NCBI RefSeq assembly: GCF_000471905.2
Contig: NW_006497023.1
Coordinates: forward strand, 882,712 to 946,711
Direction: 5' to 3'
Length of the DNA: 64,000 nucleotides
Source of the DNA: Amborella trichopoda
Lineage: Eukaryota; Streptophyta; Magnoliopsida; Amborellales; Amborellaceae
In this document: positions 34,701 to 45,450 of the stretch, in pieces
Position numbering within the stretch: position 1 is the stretch's first letter
How the letters are laid out: each line of letters begins with the position of its first letter
Program-made: the position numbers and the translations under genes
The notes under the pieces: model-generated
The model's input: the letters and a program-made list of their open reading frames with translations, nothing else
Database searches by the model: none
Told to the model about the DNA's origin: nothing

Positions 34701-37135
34701 TCAGTTTTGGTGCGATAAGGCCTTCTTTAAGCATCATAACGAACAAGGTGCGAAGAAGATTAGGCACTTTATCTTCCTCTTGGACTGTCACTGCGTGGGA
34801 CGTTTCTACCACCCTGAATGCCTTCTTTAGCACTTAAAGCTTTATCTGACCCTTCTGAATCAGGGCTTCAATAATTGCTTTTAACGTGTAGTAGTCTTCT
34901 GTGGGGTGGTTGATCCTTCGATGTTAAGCACAGTAATTTTCCTTGGTATGGAGTCCAGCTTGATTGGGGAACTTGGTCTCTGAGAGCTCGATCATATTCT
35001 GTTCCAATAATAATCAGAGTAGTGCAGGGACCCATTCCTTCTTGAAGGGGTAGAATTTATTCTTATGCCTAGTCCAATAATCATCCTGATTAAGGTTCGT
35101 AGGTGGGGGTACTCAGTTGTACGACTGTGTTTTACCCTTTAGAGAGGTCTAAAGTTTGGATGGGAGCCTTCTTTAGATTTCTTATAGTGACGGCCGCATT
35201 GATCACTCCTTTTTGTTGGTTGCCCTAGGTATTAGTCCGAGAGCTACCATTGCCCCGGTTATTTCATGAGCTTGCATACTGTTGTGGTGACCGACCGTGG
35301 TGGCATGACAAGCTTTCTATGTGGACTGATTTAGAGATCATCTTTGACATGGAAGTAGGATTGGAGGCCTCAACATGTAGAGCAATCTCAGGTCGCATGT
35401 TCTGCACACAGGTTTGAACCGCTTCCTTCTCAAGCATAAGATTAGGATGGCAAGTAGTCAAATCTCTTCATCTTGTTATCAATTCATCAACGGGCTCATC
35501 GAGATCTTGGGTCAAGGTGAGAAGCTGGATGGTTTGAACCTCTCTCTCGACCTCATAGAAACGTGGTGAAACAGTTTCTCCATTTCCTCCCAAGTATGTA
35601 CTGAGTTTGGGGGAAATCGAATACACCACTAAAAAGTCGGGCAATCAAGGGTTTCAACAAACTGATGGAGATATGCTTGGAAGTGGGCAATATGCTGGTT
35701 TGGGGATGTGGTTCAATTGAACAAGGGCAACTTCCCTTTCTTGTAATCTGAGGGAAATGACACCTGGTCAATGTAGCACGTGGCAGATCGGTCAGCAAGG
35801 TATCAGCATGCCCTGACTGGACTCGAGTATTGTATGTCGATCTCATGAGGACCGGTTCTCGACGGTCTTGGGACCGTGGCTGCTAAGTGTCTAGGTCATC
35901 TTCTACAACAGTAACCACAATGTAAGGTTCATAGACTTCTTCTTCAGGCTTTGTCACCTGAAGAGGGTAAAAGGGGTTCAAGTGAAGAAGGTCATCAGAT
36001 TTGGTTTCCCCGACCATCTTGGTTGCTACGCTAGTTAGAATTTGCAAACACCTATCGCATTTGGCTTTGAGGTTTTGATAGACCTCATGTCAAACTTGCG
36101 ATTGGGAATGCAGCTGGTCAGCCTTTCTTGCGCAAGAAAGAGTTGTTTCTATTAAGTGAAGCAATGGGTGTGGGCAAGGTACTAGGGTCATCCTGAGCTG
36201 GGAAGGATGAAGGACTTGATCTCTCAGCAAGTCTATGCCTCGAGCTCTCTTATGTGCTCTAGAGACATGACTAAGATGATGGGGCTAGTTAAAGATGGTA
36301 CTCTTGGGGAAGGTCATCGAGTACCAAGGTTGGAGATGCTTACCCAAAAGAGGAGGGGCAAGCAGGAGAAGGGTTGACTCATAAGGGTGCCTGAGTCAAG
36401 AGCGAGGGGCTATCTGTGACGGTGACTTGTGTACGCCCCTTGTAGAAGGATAACGTGTGACTTCGGAGTCAGCCCGGGCTCGAGCAAGGGGTCTGACCTT
36501 AGGGGGTCGAGAACTGTGAGCAAATGTCTGTAAAAGAACAGATGGAAGCTTGCCCCTTAGAGGGTGCGCTAGTGTGTGCTGAGTAGGAGGACAAGGAGTT
36601 CATCTTCCTTGTACTCGGATTGGTGCAACGGCAGTGTTGCCCTGAGTGGTGGGATACATATGCACAACGTGTGCAGTACCTAGCCCTAGGAGGCCTGATC
36701 TTGGACTTTGACCAGAGGTAACATAAGGGTTGCCCCGAGGTGTGGCTCTAGTGGATGACTCATGAGCCTTATGGTGTGTACGAGAGGTAGAGGCACCAGG
36801 GTCTCTGCCTCGATGTGTCGAGCCTCAAAGCATAGAGACTCATGGTGGTGCAATAATGTGGGGGGTAGCCTTGCAGCGACCCAACAACAACTTGCTTGCC
36901 TTTTCCAGAAAGGGATTGGGCAGCCTTCCGGCGTACCTCGACAATACGACCGACAAGTGACTTGTCGGTGACAGAGTGCATGCTGTGAGTGATGGCGTAT
37001 GTGCCACCAATGCAGGGTGTCATGGCGAAAGTTCTACCAGAGCTTGGAGATGGGGAGTTAGGGACCTTTAAGTTCCTCCTCACACCAATCCAGGTTAAGA
37101 TCTGAGAGCTAGACATTGGGTCTTTGCTCAAAAGG
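31790..37135 (-). pseudogene. gag: Gag-protease of Tat-type element C
   Basis: Minus strand, in order from 37135 down: leader with GRIVEVRRKAAQSLSGKGKQ (about 36960-36900), also visible in A; decayed gag N-terminal part (36600-35850); gag core (about 35650-35264) with EKEAVQTCVQNMRPEIALHVEAS; zinc-knuckle-like motifs (34970-34560); charged linker with a DDVKS word (34342-33606); protease-like domain (33330-32690); and tail (32648-31790) with YTPDHQKVLQV and a final segment matching B. It stops short of any RT or integrase. In the protease the catalytic position reads LNGGS instead of LDGGS. Multiple stops and frameshifts are present. Its end lies about 190 bp from the stop of the convergent PMD gene. 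Confidence 0.8.
32690..33330 (-). other. Aspartic protease-like domain of element C, active site changed
   Basis: The minus-strand frame has EVYETEVEPIEVD, RIMLNGGSPINLIP (about 33047-33006), GFNLSRKKPADTIRL, DTFYNILLGRPWLH and VVPFTLH. The Asp of the DGGS motif is Asn here, by a single G-to-A change on the coding strand. The copy would be inactive as a protease. Confidence 0.7.
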
Positions 37136-37305
37136 AAGGTTGAAAATGAAGTCGAGGAACTTGTTCTTGAGGAACGCTCGCAAATGCGGGGATCAAAAAA
37201 TCCCCGATTCGGATAAAAGGCTTAAGAAACCCAACATCCATGTGGTGTGTGAGAAAAACAAAGGGAAAACTAGCCAAATCAGAACGACCCGATGAAGGGG
37301 TAGTA

Positions 37306-37325
37306 AGTTCCTAGTAGATTCACCA
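37306..37325 (-). other. Decayed primer-binding site of element C
   Basis: The minus strand reads TGGTGAATCTACTAGGAACT, which differs from the PBS of element A mostly by transitions. It sits 3 bp inside the LTR end at 37329, as in A. Confidence 0.7.
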
Positions 37326-38159
37326 AGATGGTTAGGTACCTCCATCTCGCCCTCCGAATCAGAATGATCGGGCGGCATGCGTATCGAGCTTCAAGGGAAC
37401 CCAGGACTTTGAGATCGCTCTCTTAGGAACCTTGCTCAGGAGCGAGGGTAAGAACACCAACCGATGAGAGAGGAATTTAAGGTGAGTTCGGGACTTACTT
37501 GGGCTGGCTCTTGTGGGCGCCCTCTTAGATCACGAAGAAAGCCCCCAAGTCAGAAAGGGTTCAGAATCGCCTCCTTGGCCTGTATTTTCTTGTTTCTGCA
37601 ATACACACACATGGTTAATTTTAGAAAACAAGTGGGCTGAAAGAGACCCCATCTTGTCTTTGAGCGAATGTACACGGGTGTGCACATCTAAAAAAAGAAA
37701 GGGTATGAGGATAAGTGAAAGAAGATAGATCAAAGGAATTTTGACTAGGTGGCGAGACTAACACAGTAGCCAAATCAGCAAGTGATTGACCTGGCGTGGT
37801 AGCAAGACGGGCACGGTAACTAGACCGACACAATAGTAATACTACTAGACGCCAGAACGATCATTGGCCAGCCTGATACAATGGCTAACCTATCATGGCA
37901 GTAAAGCGAACACGGTAACTAAGACAAACCCAACAGCAATACTGCTAGACGACGAGACTACCATGGCAATGTTTGTCTCAGCCTCTCTTGGTCAAGTAAG
38001 AGTGAGAGAAGAAAGAATAGAAAGAAAAATAGACATGCACAGTACTACCGATGTCATGCACGTGAGAAGAAGAAAAGATGAGCAATGAGAGAGAAAAGAA
38101 AAAGAGGGGGAGGATAGAGAGAAGGAAAAGAATGAGGAAGAATGAGAGAGAAATGAGCA

Positions 38160-38850
38160 AGGGAACATGGATGGCGATGAGAGAGAAGATAAGAAAGAAC
38201 ATGGACGGTGATGAGCTTCCACTATCCATGACAGAGGAGAGAGAGGATAGAGAAAACATGGATGGTGATGATCTCCCACCATTCATGATAGAAGGGTAAG
38301 AAGAAAGAGCAAACATGGGCGGCGATCAGCCCCCGCCGTCCATGACAGAGGCATAAGAAGAGAGATAAAACCTAGACAGTGATGAGGTTCCGCAGTCCAT
38401 AAAAAAAGAATGAAAGAAGAGAGAGAAGACAAGGACGGCGATAAGCTTCCACCGTCCATGACATAGAAATAAGAAGAAGGAGAAGAGATAGACAACGATG
38501 AGCTTCCGCCGTCCATGACAGAAGAATGAGAGAAGAGAGAGAAGACATGGACGGCGATTAGCTTCTACCGTCCATGACAAACAATCAAGAAGAAGAGAGA
38601 GAAAATATGGATGGCAATGTGCTTCCACCGTCCATGACAGATGATTAAGAAGAAAAAGAAAATATGGACGACGATGTGCTTCTATCGTCCATGACAGAGA
38701 GGAAGACAAGAGACGGCGATGAGCATCTACCATCCATAACAAGGGAGTGAGAGGGGAGAGGAAACATGAGTGGCGATGAGCCTCCGCCACCCATGACAGA
38801 GGATTAAGAAAAGAGAGAAAACATAGGCAGTGATGAGCATCTGTCGTTCA
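38160..38850. repeat. Stem-loop tandem array in LTR C, about 11 units
   Basis: Each unit of about 62 bp has an inverted repeat, typically ATGGACGGCGAT-GAGCTTCC-ACCGTCCATGACA, joined by a GA-rich linker (GAAGAAGAGAGAGAAAA). Units differ by point changes, and in several of them both arms have changed together so that pairing is kept (for example GGCGGCGATCA...CCGCCGTCC). Minus-strand histidine- and serine-rich open frames here are by-products. Confidence 0.8.
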
Positions 38851-38989
38851 TGAAAAAAGGGAAAACAAGGAACTTTGACAGGGACCCAGCCCGTCACTTA
38901 GGTTAAGGCCCGGATCACTGTTCGTGTCCCTGAAGCAAGAAGCCATAATGCTAGGTGATAGACTTCATCATGCATGAACAGAGAGGAAG

Positions 38990-39310
38990 GAGAGAGAACA
39001 AAGAGAGAATAAGAAAAAAAAGAAAGAGAAAAGAAAGATAAAGAAAAAAAAGGGAAGTGGATAAAAAAGATTAGAGAAGAAATAGGAAAGAAAGATCTAG
39101 ATGAGAGGAGAGAGAAAGAGAAAGATGAGAGGAGGAGAGAGAAAGGGACAGATGAGAGGAGGAGAAAGAACGAGAGATGAGAGGAGAGAGTACGAGAGAG
39201 ATGAGAGGAGGAGAGAGATGAGAGGAGGAGAAAGAAAGAGAGAGATGAGGAAGGAGAGAGAAATTTACCTTCACCAAAGGGTACCAGACCTTTTATTCTC
39301 TCTCCTCTCT
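38990..39310. repeat. GA-rich low-complexity tract
   Basis: A run of AGAGA, GATGAGAGGAGGAGAGAG and related words on the plus strand. It produces Ser/Leu-rich minus-strand and Glu/Arg-rich plus-strand frames without meaning. Confidence 0.9.
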
Positions 39311-40679
39311 CTCTAAGACGTGCCCACAATTTGAACATGAAAACACTCAAACTTTACTGATGAGTATTGAAAAATAAAGGGTTCCATGACAGTTGTGTTT
39401 AACATGTACTTATAGAATTGATTCCAAACATGGTATATGTCGAAAAACTACCTAAATTGATGATAATTATAATTTAATTGAATTAAAAAAAATTTTAAAA
39501 TTGGGTGCTAAATGATGGTTTTGCCCCTGCCCAACAATATATGGAACTCAAAAACAGTCCCTATTGCTGCCCTAGAAATTGCATGATCTTTCGTGGATGA
39601 TCCGGGGGTACTTTGATGCCTGTTCGACTGAAAGATGATTTTTCTCTTGTTGCGCGGGGCATGGCGATCTATTTGATACCAATTTCGAGTCACGGATCGT
39701 ATTTTTAAGCCACGATCATGCGACGTGAAATTTGGATGAATCGTGAAAACTACAGTTCGATAGTGTGCTCGTTCCTTGATATTTATTCATGGTTTCTTCA
39801 TTGGGTCACACTAAGCATACTGTCATGATCGCATGGCAACAAACGCAGCTCGATTTCATACCCGGACGAATATTTCGCAACTTTAGAGTTTTGGCCGGAA
39901 TCTGGAATTTCGGTGCCAGAATTTTTAGTCACTTTATTGGCTTCGTGTGCAAAATCAGACCGTTCATCATATACGGAGTTCAGATTAGAGATAGCCCTAG
40001 ACTTTATGCACACAATGGAACTAGTATCATGTCAATCCGATCTGTGAGCGCCGTGATTTGGCCGCTCAAGCGAGGCATGTTGCTGCTGATTTTTCTGCAA
40101 CGTTTTTCACGGATCAACAACTTCTCTCTAGCTTTTCTCCTTGCTCGGACATCGTCAAGGGCCATTCCACATATCGAAATGCTCATCTTGATGAGACGAA
40201 CACGCTCACAAAATTTGAACATGATCTGGCTTAGGAAGAATGAGATATGGGCCTCCAAATTCATTGTCCGTAATTGTAAAAATAGTCACCATTAATGGTG
40301 ATTTGGTACAAGGAGGCCACACGGGAATAGTGTGCGGCCAATCCCTTTTTGGTATTTTACCCATAAGGGTTTTCGACTGTATCGGATCCAATGGCAGTGG
40401 TCCCACAATAATTTGATGCACCAAAAATATAGTTCTAGTCACGGGGTTCGTTTCAGGATGCTAGAGACTAATTATTTCAAAATTGTTTCTTTGTCTGCAT
40501 TGCCTTAGACATGTCGGATTGCGACGAAACTTGGCAAGTGGCCTTTTGAAGTGCTTAGAAATATTGTAACCCATTCTGGGGAAATTCTGAGACTGTCAAG
40601 AATTCCACTATATATTACGCTTTATTGATCCTCTTTATTCCACATCAAGGACCAAGGTGCTGAAAAATGTCTTCAAACA

Positions 40680-40917
40680 ATCAATGACTAAAGAATATGA
40701 GCTTCTCACCTACGATAGTCATGAATTGAATTATAGTCAAATTGTTTTGGGTCGATTACCAATATCTGTAGTTGGAGATTACACAATTCACACAATTATA
40801 AATTCGAATCAAACAAAAGTACCTATGAATAAACCCCTTGATACAAGAAAAATTAAAAATCATAATTTTAGGTTTAAGACTGATGGAATTAATATTCTAC
40901 GACTAACAATTCATTGA
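40680..40917 (+). pseudogene. ndhI: Plastid ndhI 3' end, nuclear copy
   Basis: ndhI encodes the iron-sulfur subunit I of the plastid NDH complex. The frame begins at the LTR border with [18 protein letters not shown] and continues [16 protein letters not shown]. These are the C-terminal residues of NdhI after its second 4Fe-4S motif, with several substitutions. The cysteine clusters are absent because the 5' part is missing. The frame then runs to a stop at 40917, past the part I can match. Sequence from 40918 to about 41145 is unassigned and may be plastid spacer. Confidence 0.8.
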
Positions 40918-41145
40918 TTTTCAAACGGATCCATTTACTATATATTATTTGATTTAATAATCCTTTATACTGCAATGATTAAAGAGTCAAATGTTTTGGA
41001 AAATCCTCGTTGGGGGATGAATATATGATTTTGAATCAGATCTTTGGATCTTTCTTTCTCCCTCGTAGTAACAAAATCTCTGGATTTGCAATAATAACTT
41101 GGTATAACTACTAGACTACCATTAACTAAAATATTTTTATGGTTA

Positions 41146-41665
41146 ACTAATTTGTGGTCTAATCCGACAACATGTTGCTTCCAACATAGGGATTGCTAAA
41201 AGTAAAATTCGGGAATAAGAACCAATTGTATGGGAAATACTTCAAAAAGTTATAGAAGGACATCCTGTATTGTTGAATACAGCACCTATTTTGCATAGAT
41301 TAGCCATATAGGAATTCCAATTAATTCTAGTGGAGGGATGTGCTATTTGTTTACGTCCATTAGATTGTAAGGGATTTAATGCAGACTTCGATGGGGATCA
41401 TAACTGCTCATATACTGCTGTCTTTGAAAACTCAAGCAGAAGCTCGTTTACTTATGTATACTCATATGAATCTCTTGTCTCCGACTATTGGAGATCCTAT
41501 TTCTGTACCAACTCAAGATATGCTTATTGGCTTCTATGTATTAATGATTGGGAATCGCTGATGTTTTTGTACAAATAGGTATAATCCATGTAACTACAGA
41601 AACTATCAAAATGAAATAGTTGATGATAATAGCTATAAGTATATAGAACAGAAAGAACCTTAATT
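41146..41665 (+). pseudogene. rpoC1: Plastid rpoC1 internal fragment, nuclear copy
   Basis: rpoC1 encodes the plastid RNA polymerase beta' subunit. The fragment has [50 protein letters not shown] (the metal-binding active-site motif, at 41378-41398) and [28 protein letters not shown]. The words fall in different frames because of small indels, and several stops are present. It is not next to ndhI in plastid genomes, so two separate plastid pieces are joined here. Confidence 0.85.
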
Positions 41666-41739
41666 TTTGTAGTTTATGAAATGAGGTAATTTTGGCTAAT
41701 TAAAATAAAATGAGATACTTTTCTGATAATAAAAAAGAA

Positions 41740-42170
41740 ATGATACAATCTGTAGCTGACTCGCCTACCGAAAAAGAAGGAAACCAAAGCTTTGATCTAA
41801 GCCCCTTTACTAGTAAGGGCCAACTGCACTTGCTTAGTAATAAAAGAGCGTTTAAAACTCTTAAATAGCTGCTTCAAATAAGGAAAAAACTTGAACAACT
41901 GCCTTAAAGAGCGATAAAACATAGAACAATGCAACAAAGCACTTTCGCTTTCAACTGGTCCGGAGTCTCAATACCGCGCTCTCCAGATAGGAACTCTTTC
42001 TCTTCGGCACTTGAACTGTTACCACGTTCATTTTGACCTCCTGCGCCTTCAGCTTTTGTGCCTGTAGCAAATTCAAAGCTCGTTGACTTGGTGGAAGCAT
42101 CATAAGAAGTTGACCTCATAGATTGAGTTCAAGTCCCCCTGCCCAGCCATAGCGCTTCGCTTCTGGTTCA
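41740..42170. other. Probable mitochondrial DNA insert
   Basis: The style of the sequence (CCCCTGCCCAGCCATAGCGCTTCGCTTCTGG and CTTTACTAGTAAGGGCC words, GC near that of plant mitochondria) differs from its surroundings and is like intergenic mitochondrial DNA. It lies directly beside the plastid pieces. A 71-residue minus-strand frame (42119-41904) lies within it, but I cannot name a gene. The call is based on composition and recall and is not secure. Confidence 0.4.
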
Positions 42171-42310
42171 TTTTTGGTAATTACAAAAAAATGGGATATT
42201 TTCATATGAAAAATAAATTGAGGTACTTTATGGTATAATGCATGCATCATTTGCTAGCTTAAGGGTGGGAACCGAATTTAATTGTGTGTTGATCACTACT
42301 GCGGTGTATA

Positions 42311-42589
42311 TTGCTGGGCTTTACTTCTCCTCAAGCTTTTTCGAGATGCTGGGAGCTTGTCTACTTGAGAAGCACATTATTTCTGGATGATAGATTGGTG
42401 AAGCGTTTTGAAAGCACAATCCATGGTAGAGGGCATCAGTACCATGCTAGAGGCAGTTACCTTCTGCTAATGAGAATCATGGAATTTGAGATAAGGCCAA
42501 AAACTTATAAGTCGCATATGGAGAGACATGGTATAGTGCCCCTTGATGATCTTAGTGTTGGAGCAGTGGATAGATGGAATTCAGTGTAA
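42311..42589 (+). other. Open stretch resembling a gene fragment, unrecognised
   Basis: A frame of 92 codons lacks an ATG at its start and ends WNSV-stop. It contains charged segments (DDRLVKRFE and SHMERHGIVPLDDL) and has codon-like composition unlike the AT-rich DNA around it. It may be an exon remnant. I cannot assign a family, and no matching neighbour exon was found. Confidence 0.25.
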
Positions 42590-43800
42590 GTTGCATCAAG
42601 AGATTCAACATTTCAGAATGTAGTGCTAAATCAGGTGCAGCAAGAATTTGAAACATGATGAAGTCCTCAGCCATGCTGGCCAGATTGAGTAGTGGCCTGG
42701 ATTTCTAGCACATAGCCAAAGTGTGGGACAATAATAAGAAGATTTCGTGGAACCACTTTAACGTGTTGTCAAGTGAAGCTGACACTCGACCAATTAGTTG
42801 TTCTAAGAGAAATCCTAGATATACTACAGATAAGAGAAATACATAGACATGGAGAGGCAAAGGAAGGGATGAATGGAATGTTTTGCATGAGATTGAAGTA
42901 TGATGGAGAGATGAGATACCTTCTAATCTAGGAGACGCTGAGCTATCCTTTGATGTTTATACTCCTTGCTTGTTTGAGTGCATTTAAAAATGAGAGCTGA
43001 AATGCATGTCCTTGCTTGCTTTTTAGCTGTATCATGCGTTTCTGGGGATTTCTCCATTAGTATTGATGGGAATCCAGAAACTTCCAGGGTTTGATCCTTA
43101 ATCCTCTGAAAAGAAATTTGGATGAAAAATCTCAGTTTATTGATATTTATATTATCATAATTGAAGTGCAAGTAGTTGTATTTCATGGGTGGCTTGAGAT
43201 CAGTGTCGCCTTGACACTGATATGATTTCAATGGTTGACATGTGTCCACGATACGAGACATAGCCTAAAAGTTGAGGTTCTGCAACCTATGAAATAAAAA
43301 GAAATAAGAAAAGTTTAGAAAATAGATATTAGATAAATGTAAAATAGTTGAATATATAATATTAAATTTTGTTATGTTTAATAGCTTTGATTCTTGACCT
43401 TTGAAATATATTTGGGGTACCACAATGTCTCTTTCTTTTTTGGTACGTGGATCCTTCTGTAAGCTACATTCTTTCTAGTTGACAATTTATAGAGGAATGT
43501 TTTTCCTTTTACGTTTGTCCCCTAACATTTATTTATGTTGTCTTAATTTCCTTTCATTAATCAGTCTTGTACTAGGAATTAAGTTTCTTATCCATTTTAT
43601 TTTTCAATAAGTGGCATAATTTTGGTGCAGATTTGTCATATTCTACCTCTTGACCACCCTGTGTAATGTATTTTCACAATTTGGCCACCTCGCAGAAGGA
43701 ATGGGTTATGACATTGCTTGCCTCATATATCAGCTATGCTTGATCTAGGGTTGTTTGCAATCCTTGTAAGATTACCATTCCTTATGATTGCTTATCCTAG
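42590..43800. other. Non-coding, no feature recognised
   Basis: AT-rich sequence without protein similarity or evident repeats. A minus-strand frame of 112 codons at 43261-42923 shows no recognisable motif. The last part may be the intron ahead of the RRM exon at 43801. Confidence 0.4.
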
Positions 43801-44072
43801 TGTCAACAGTTAAGTTTGCAAAGATTAAGGCCACCAAGCAGTCAAAGGGATATGTTTTCATACAATACTCATGCCAAGAAGATGCCATGCTGTGAAGCAC
43901 ATGGACAGGAAGGTCTGAAAACTTCTGTAAATTTGAATATGAATTTGTTGAACATTTCGTGTCTTGAAAGCTTAAATCCACTTTTATCTTAGTATTTGAA
44001 TGGCAGGTTCATCTATGTGGAGATTGCAAAGCCTAGTTTCTCCAGATCTGATGCTTCACCTCCAGCCCCCCT
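43801..44072 (+). pseudogene. RRM RNA-binding protein, two-exon remnant
   Basis: The RNA recognition motif binds single-stranded RNA. The first piece (43801-43911) reads TVKFAKIKATKQSKGYVFIQYSCQEDAM, where KGYVFIQY is the RNP1 motif. A stop follows because of a small change. An intron of about 94 bp (GT at 43912, AG at 44005) leads to a second piece reading RFIYVEIAKPSFSR, the usual end of the domain (beta-4 strand followed by AKP), then a stop at 44072. The first half of the domain, with RNP2, was not found. This looks like a relic of an RRM gene of the small organelle or glycine-rich type. Confidence 0.5.
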
Positions 44073-44559
44073 CTGAAGCAAAGCTAATGGTCATAGGCAT
44101 GAGAAGTGAAAGATTGTCTTCTGATATGCACTGTGCTGCAAATTTGTTCGATATTCATCTGAATCATGAGTATCATTTTCTGCTTCGAAATGGTTTCTGT
44201 AGTAAGTGCTTCAGTAGTGAACTTTCTGGTTCATCTCAAACCTTTGTTGTTCCGTGAATTTTATTTGTGGCTTCAAGAATCTGTAAAATTGTCTAGGCCT
44301 TAACATCAGGGTTGAAGTCATTTAGTCCATGTGTAAAAAATTATGCTACATGGTTAAACTGATATGTCCTTCCGAATATTATTTCTCTCTTTGCTGTTGA
44401 AATATTTAGGCACCTCTCTTTTACTTGTTTGTAACTTTGGGAGTGCTATTGCGATCCACTTTTTTGTCTTTTGAACCTAATCTTAGATGCACACACTGGA
44501 AATATATTTATGGTAGACACCTTTTAATGTTCCTCTATGTCTAAGAAAATATATCTTAA

Positions 44560-44625
44560 CCAAGAGATGTCACACATACACACACAAAGATAGATAGAGA
44601 GAGAGAAAGAGAGAGATATTGAAAT
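44560..44625. repeat. (CA)n and (GATA/GA)n microsatellite
   Basis: CACACATACACACACA is followed by GATAGATAGAGAGAGAG. It stands just beyond the 3' end of the pectinesterase coding region. Confidence 0.85.
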
Positions 44626-44925
44626 AATACGACCAGCAGAAATATGTGGAAGAACATGAGGGGGAGGGTAGGGTAGTCTAGACAACAAGTGTCACATTTA
44701 ATTTGTGAAGGGCTGCAACCATTGCTGACCATCAATGTAAGAAATGTTGAGGAACGGAGCAGCCTGGCTATCATCGAGGATATGCGTGTACGAAACCCTC
44801 AATGTTGTATTGGCTCCACTTCCACTGTACTGGTACTCTCCATAAAATATGCTCCTAGTTTTCCACCAAGTAATAACAAATAAGTTGTAGCCAAGAAGAG
44901 AGAGTTCGAGATATAATGAATCATA

Positions 44926-45204
44926 GTTATCAAGACTGGACCAAATCATAGTTATCAAGACTGGACCGAACTGGCGGTCGACCGATTTAACTGATTTTAC
45001 ACTTTATGATGTTAAGGCCTTGGCCGGTTTGGTCCAAAGAAAAAATTGAGTTTGGCTAAAAAAACTAATCAAAATCAATGTGCTATAGCTTATATTTTTG
45101 AATGATTATATTTATTTGTCTTTTGTTTTGTTTCCTCAAATCTAGTTCTACTGGTGGTTGGATTAATTTTCACTAGACCAAACCCCCAGTCTGATCTTGA
45201 TAAC
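44926..45204. mobile_element. MITE in the last pectinesterase intron
   Basis: GTTATCAAGACTGGACC at 44951 pairs with GGT/CCAGTCTGATCTTGATAAC at 45186-45204, giving terminal inverted repeats around 254 bp of non-coding DNA. The left terminal repeat is itself duplicated 25 bp upstream (44926-44942). Family and target duplication are not certain. Confidence 0.6.
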
Positions 45205-45289
45205 ATTGATGCAAATGTCTATAAGATTCACTCATGCGTTTGATCCAAATGTCTAAGATGCCCAATAACACATGTCACAATCTTCAAAA

Positions 45290-45450
45290 TTATCTCTCTC
45301 TCTCTCACACACACATACACACGCGTGCACATGCACATACACACATAGAGTAGAGTGTTGCCCATATGAATATTGGTAGTGCTATAACTTTTCAAAATTT
45401 TCTCTCTCACACACACACCCAACACATATGCATACATACACACACACAGT
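45290..45450. repeat. Compound (CT)n and (CA)n microsatellites
   Basis: Two blocks, CTCTCTCTCACACACACA at about 45295 and CTCTCACACACACACC at about 45402, lie in similar surroundings (TAACTTTT before, AGTAGA after). This suggests a local 110-bp duplication within the intron. Confidence 0.7.

Larger units (their letters stand above)
37329..40679 (-). mobile_element. 5' LTR of element C (3,351 bp)
   Basis: It runs from TGGTTAGGTACC to ...CTTCAAACA. It aligns with LTRs A and D over the promoter-distal section (for example the phrases CGGATCGTATTTTTAAGCCACGATCATGCG and their counterparts at 9085 and 60610). It carries a large stem-loop array (38160-38850) and a GA-rich tract (38990-39310). It abuts plastid-derived sequence at 40680, so it inserted into that organelle insert or the two were joined later. 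The 3' LTR of this copy is not seen. Confidence 0.85.

Noticed and set aside
37978..39350. Several minus-strand frames rich in Ser, Leu, His
   Set aside because: Translation of GA-rich and stem-loop repeats in LTR C; frames persist only because of the repeat composition.
39789..40295. 168-codon plus-strand frame
   Set aside because: Lies in the conserved distal part of LTR C; the corresponding regions of LTRs A and D do not keep the frame.
41904..42119. 71-codon minus-strand frame as a mitochondrial gene
   Set aside because: No gene could be named, and the frame is short; kept only as probable mitochondrial DNA.
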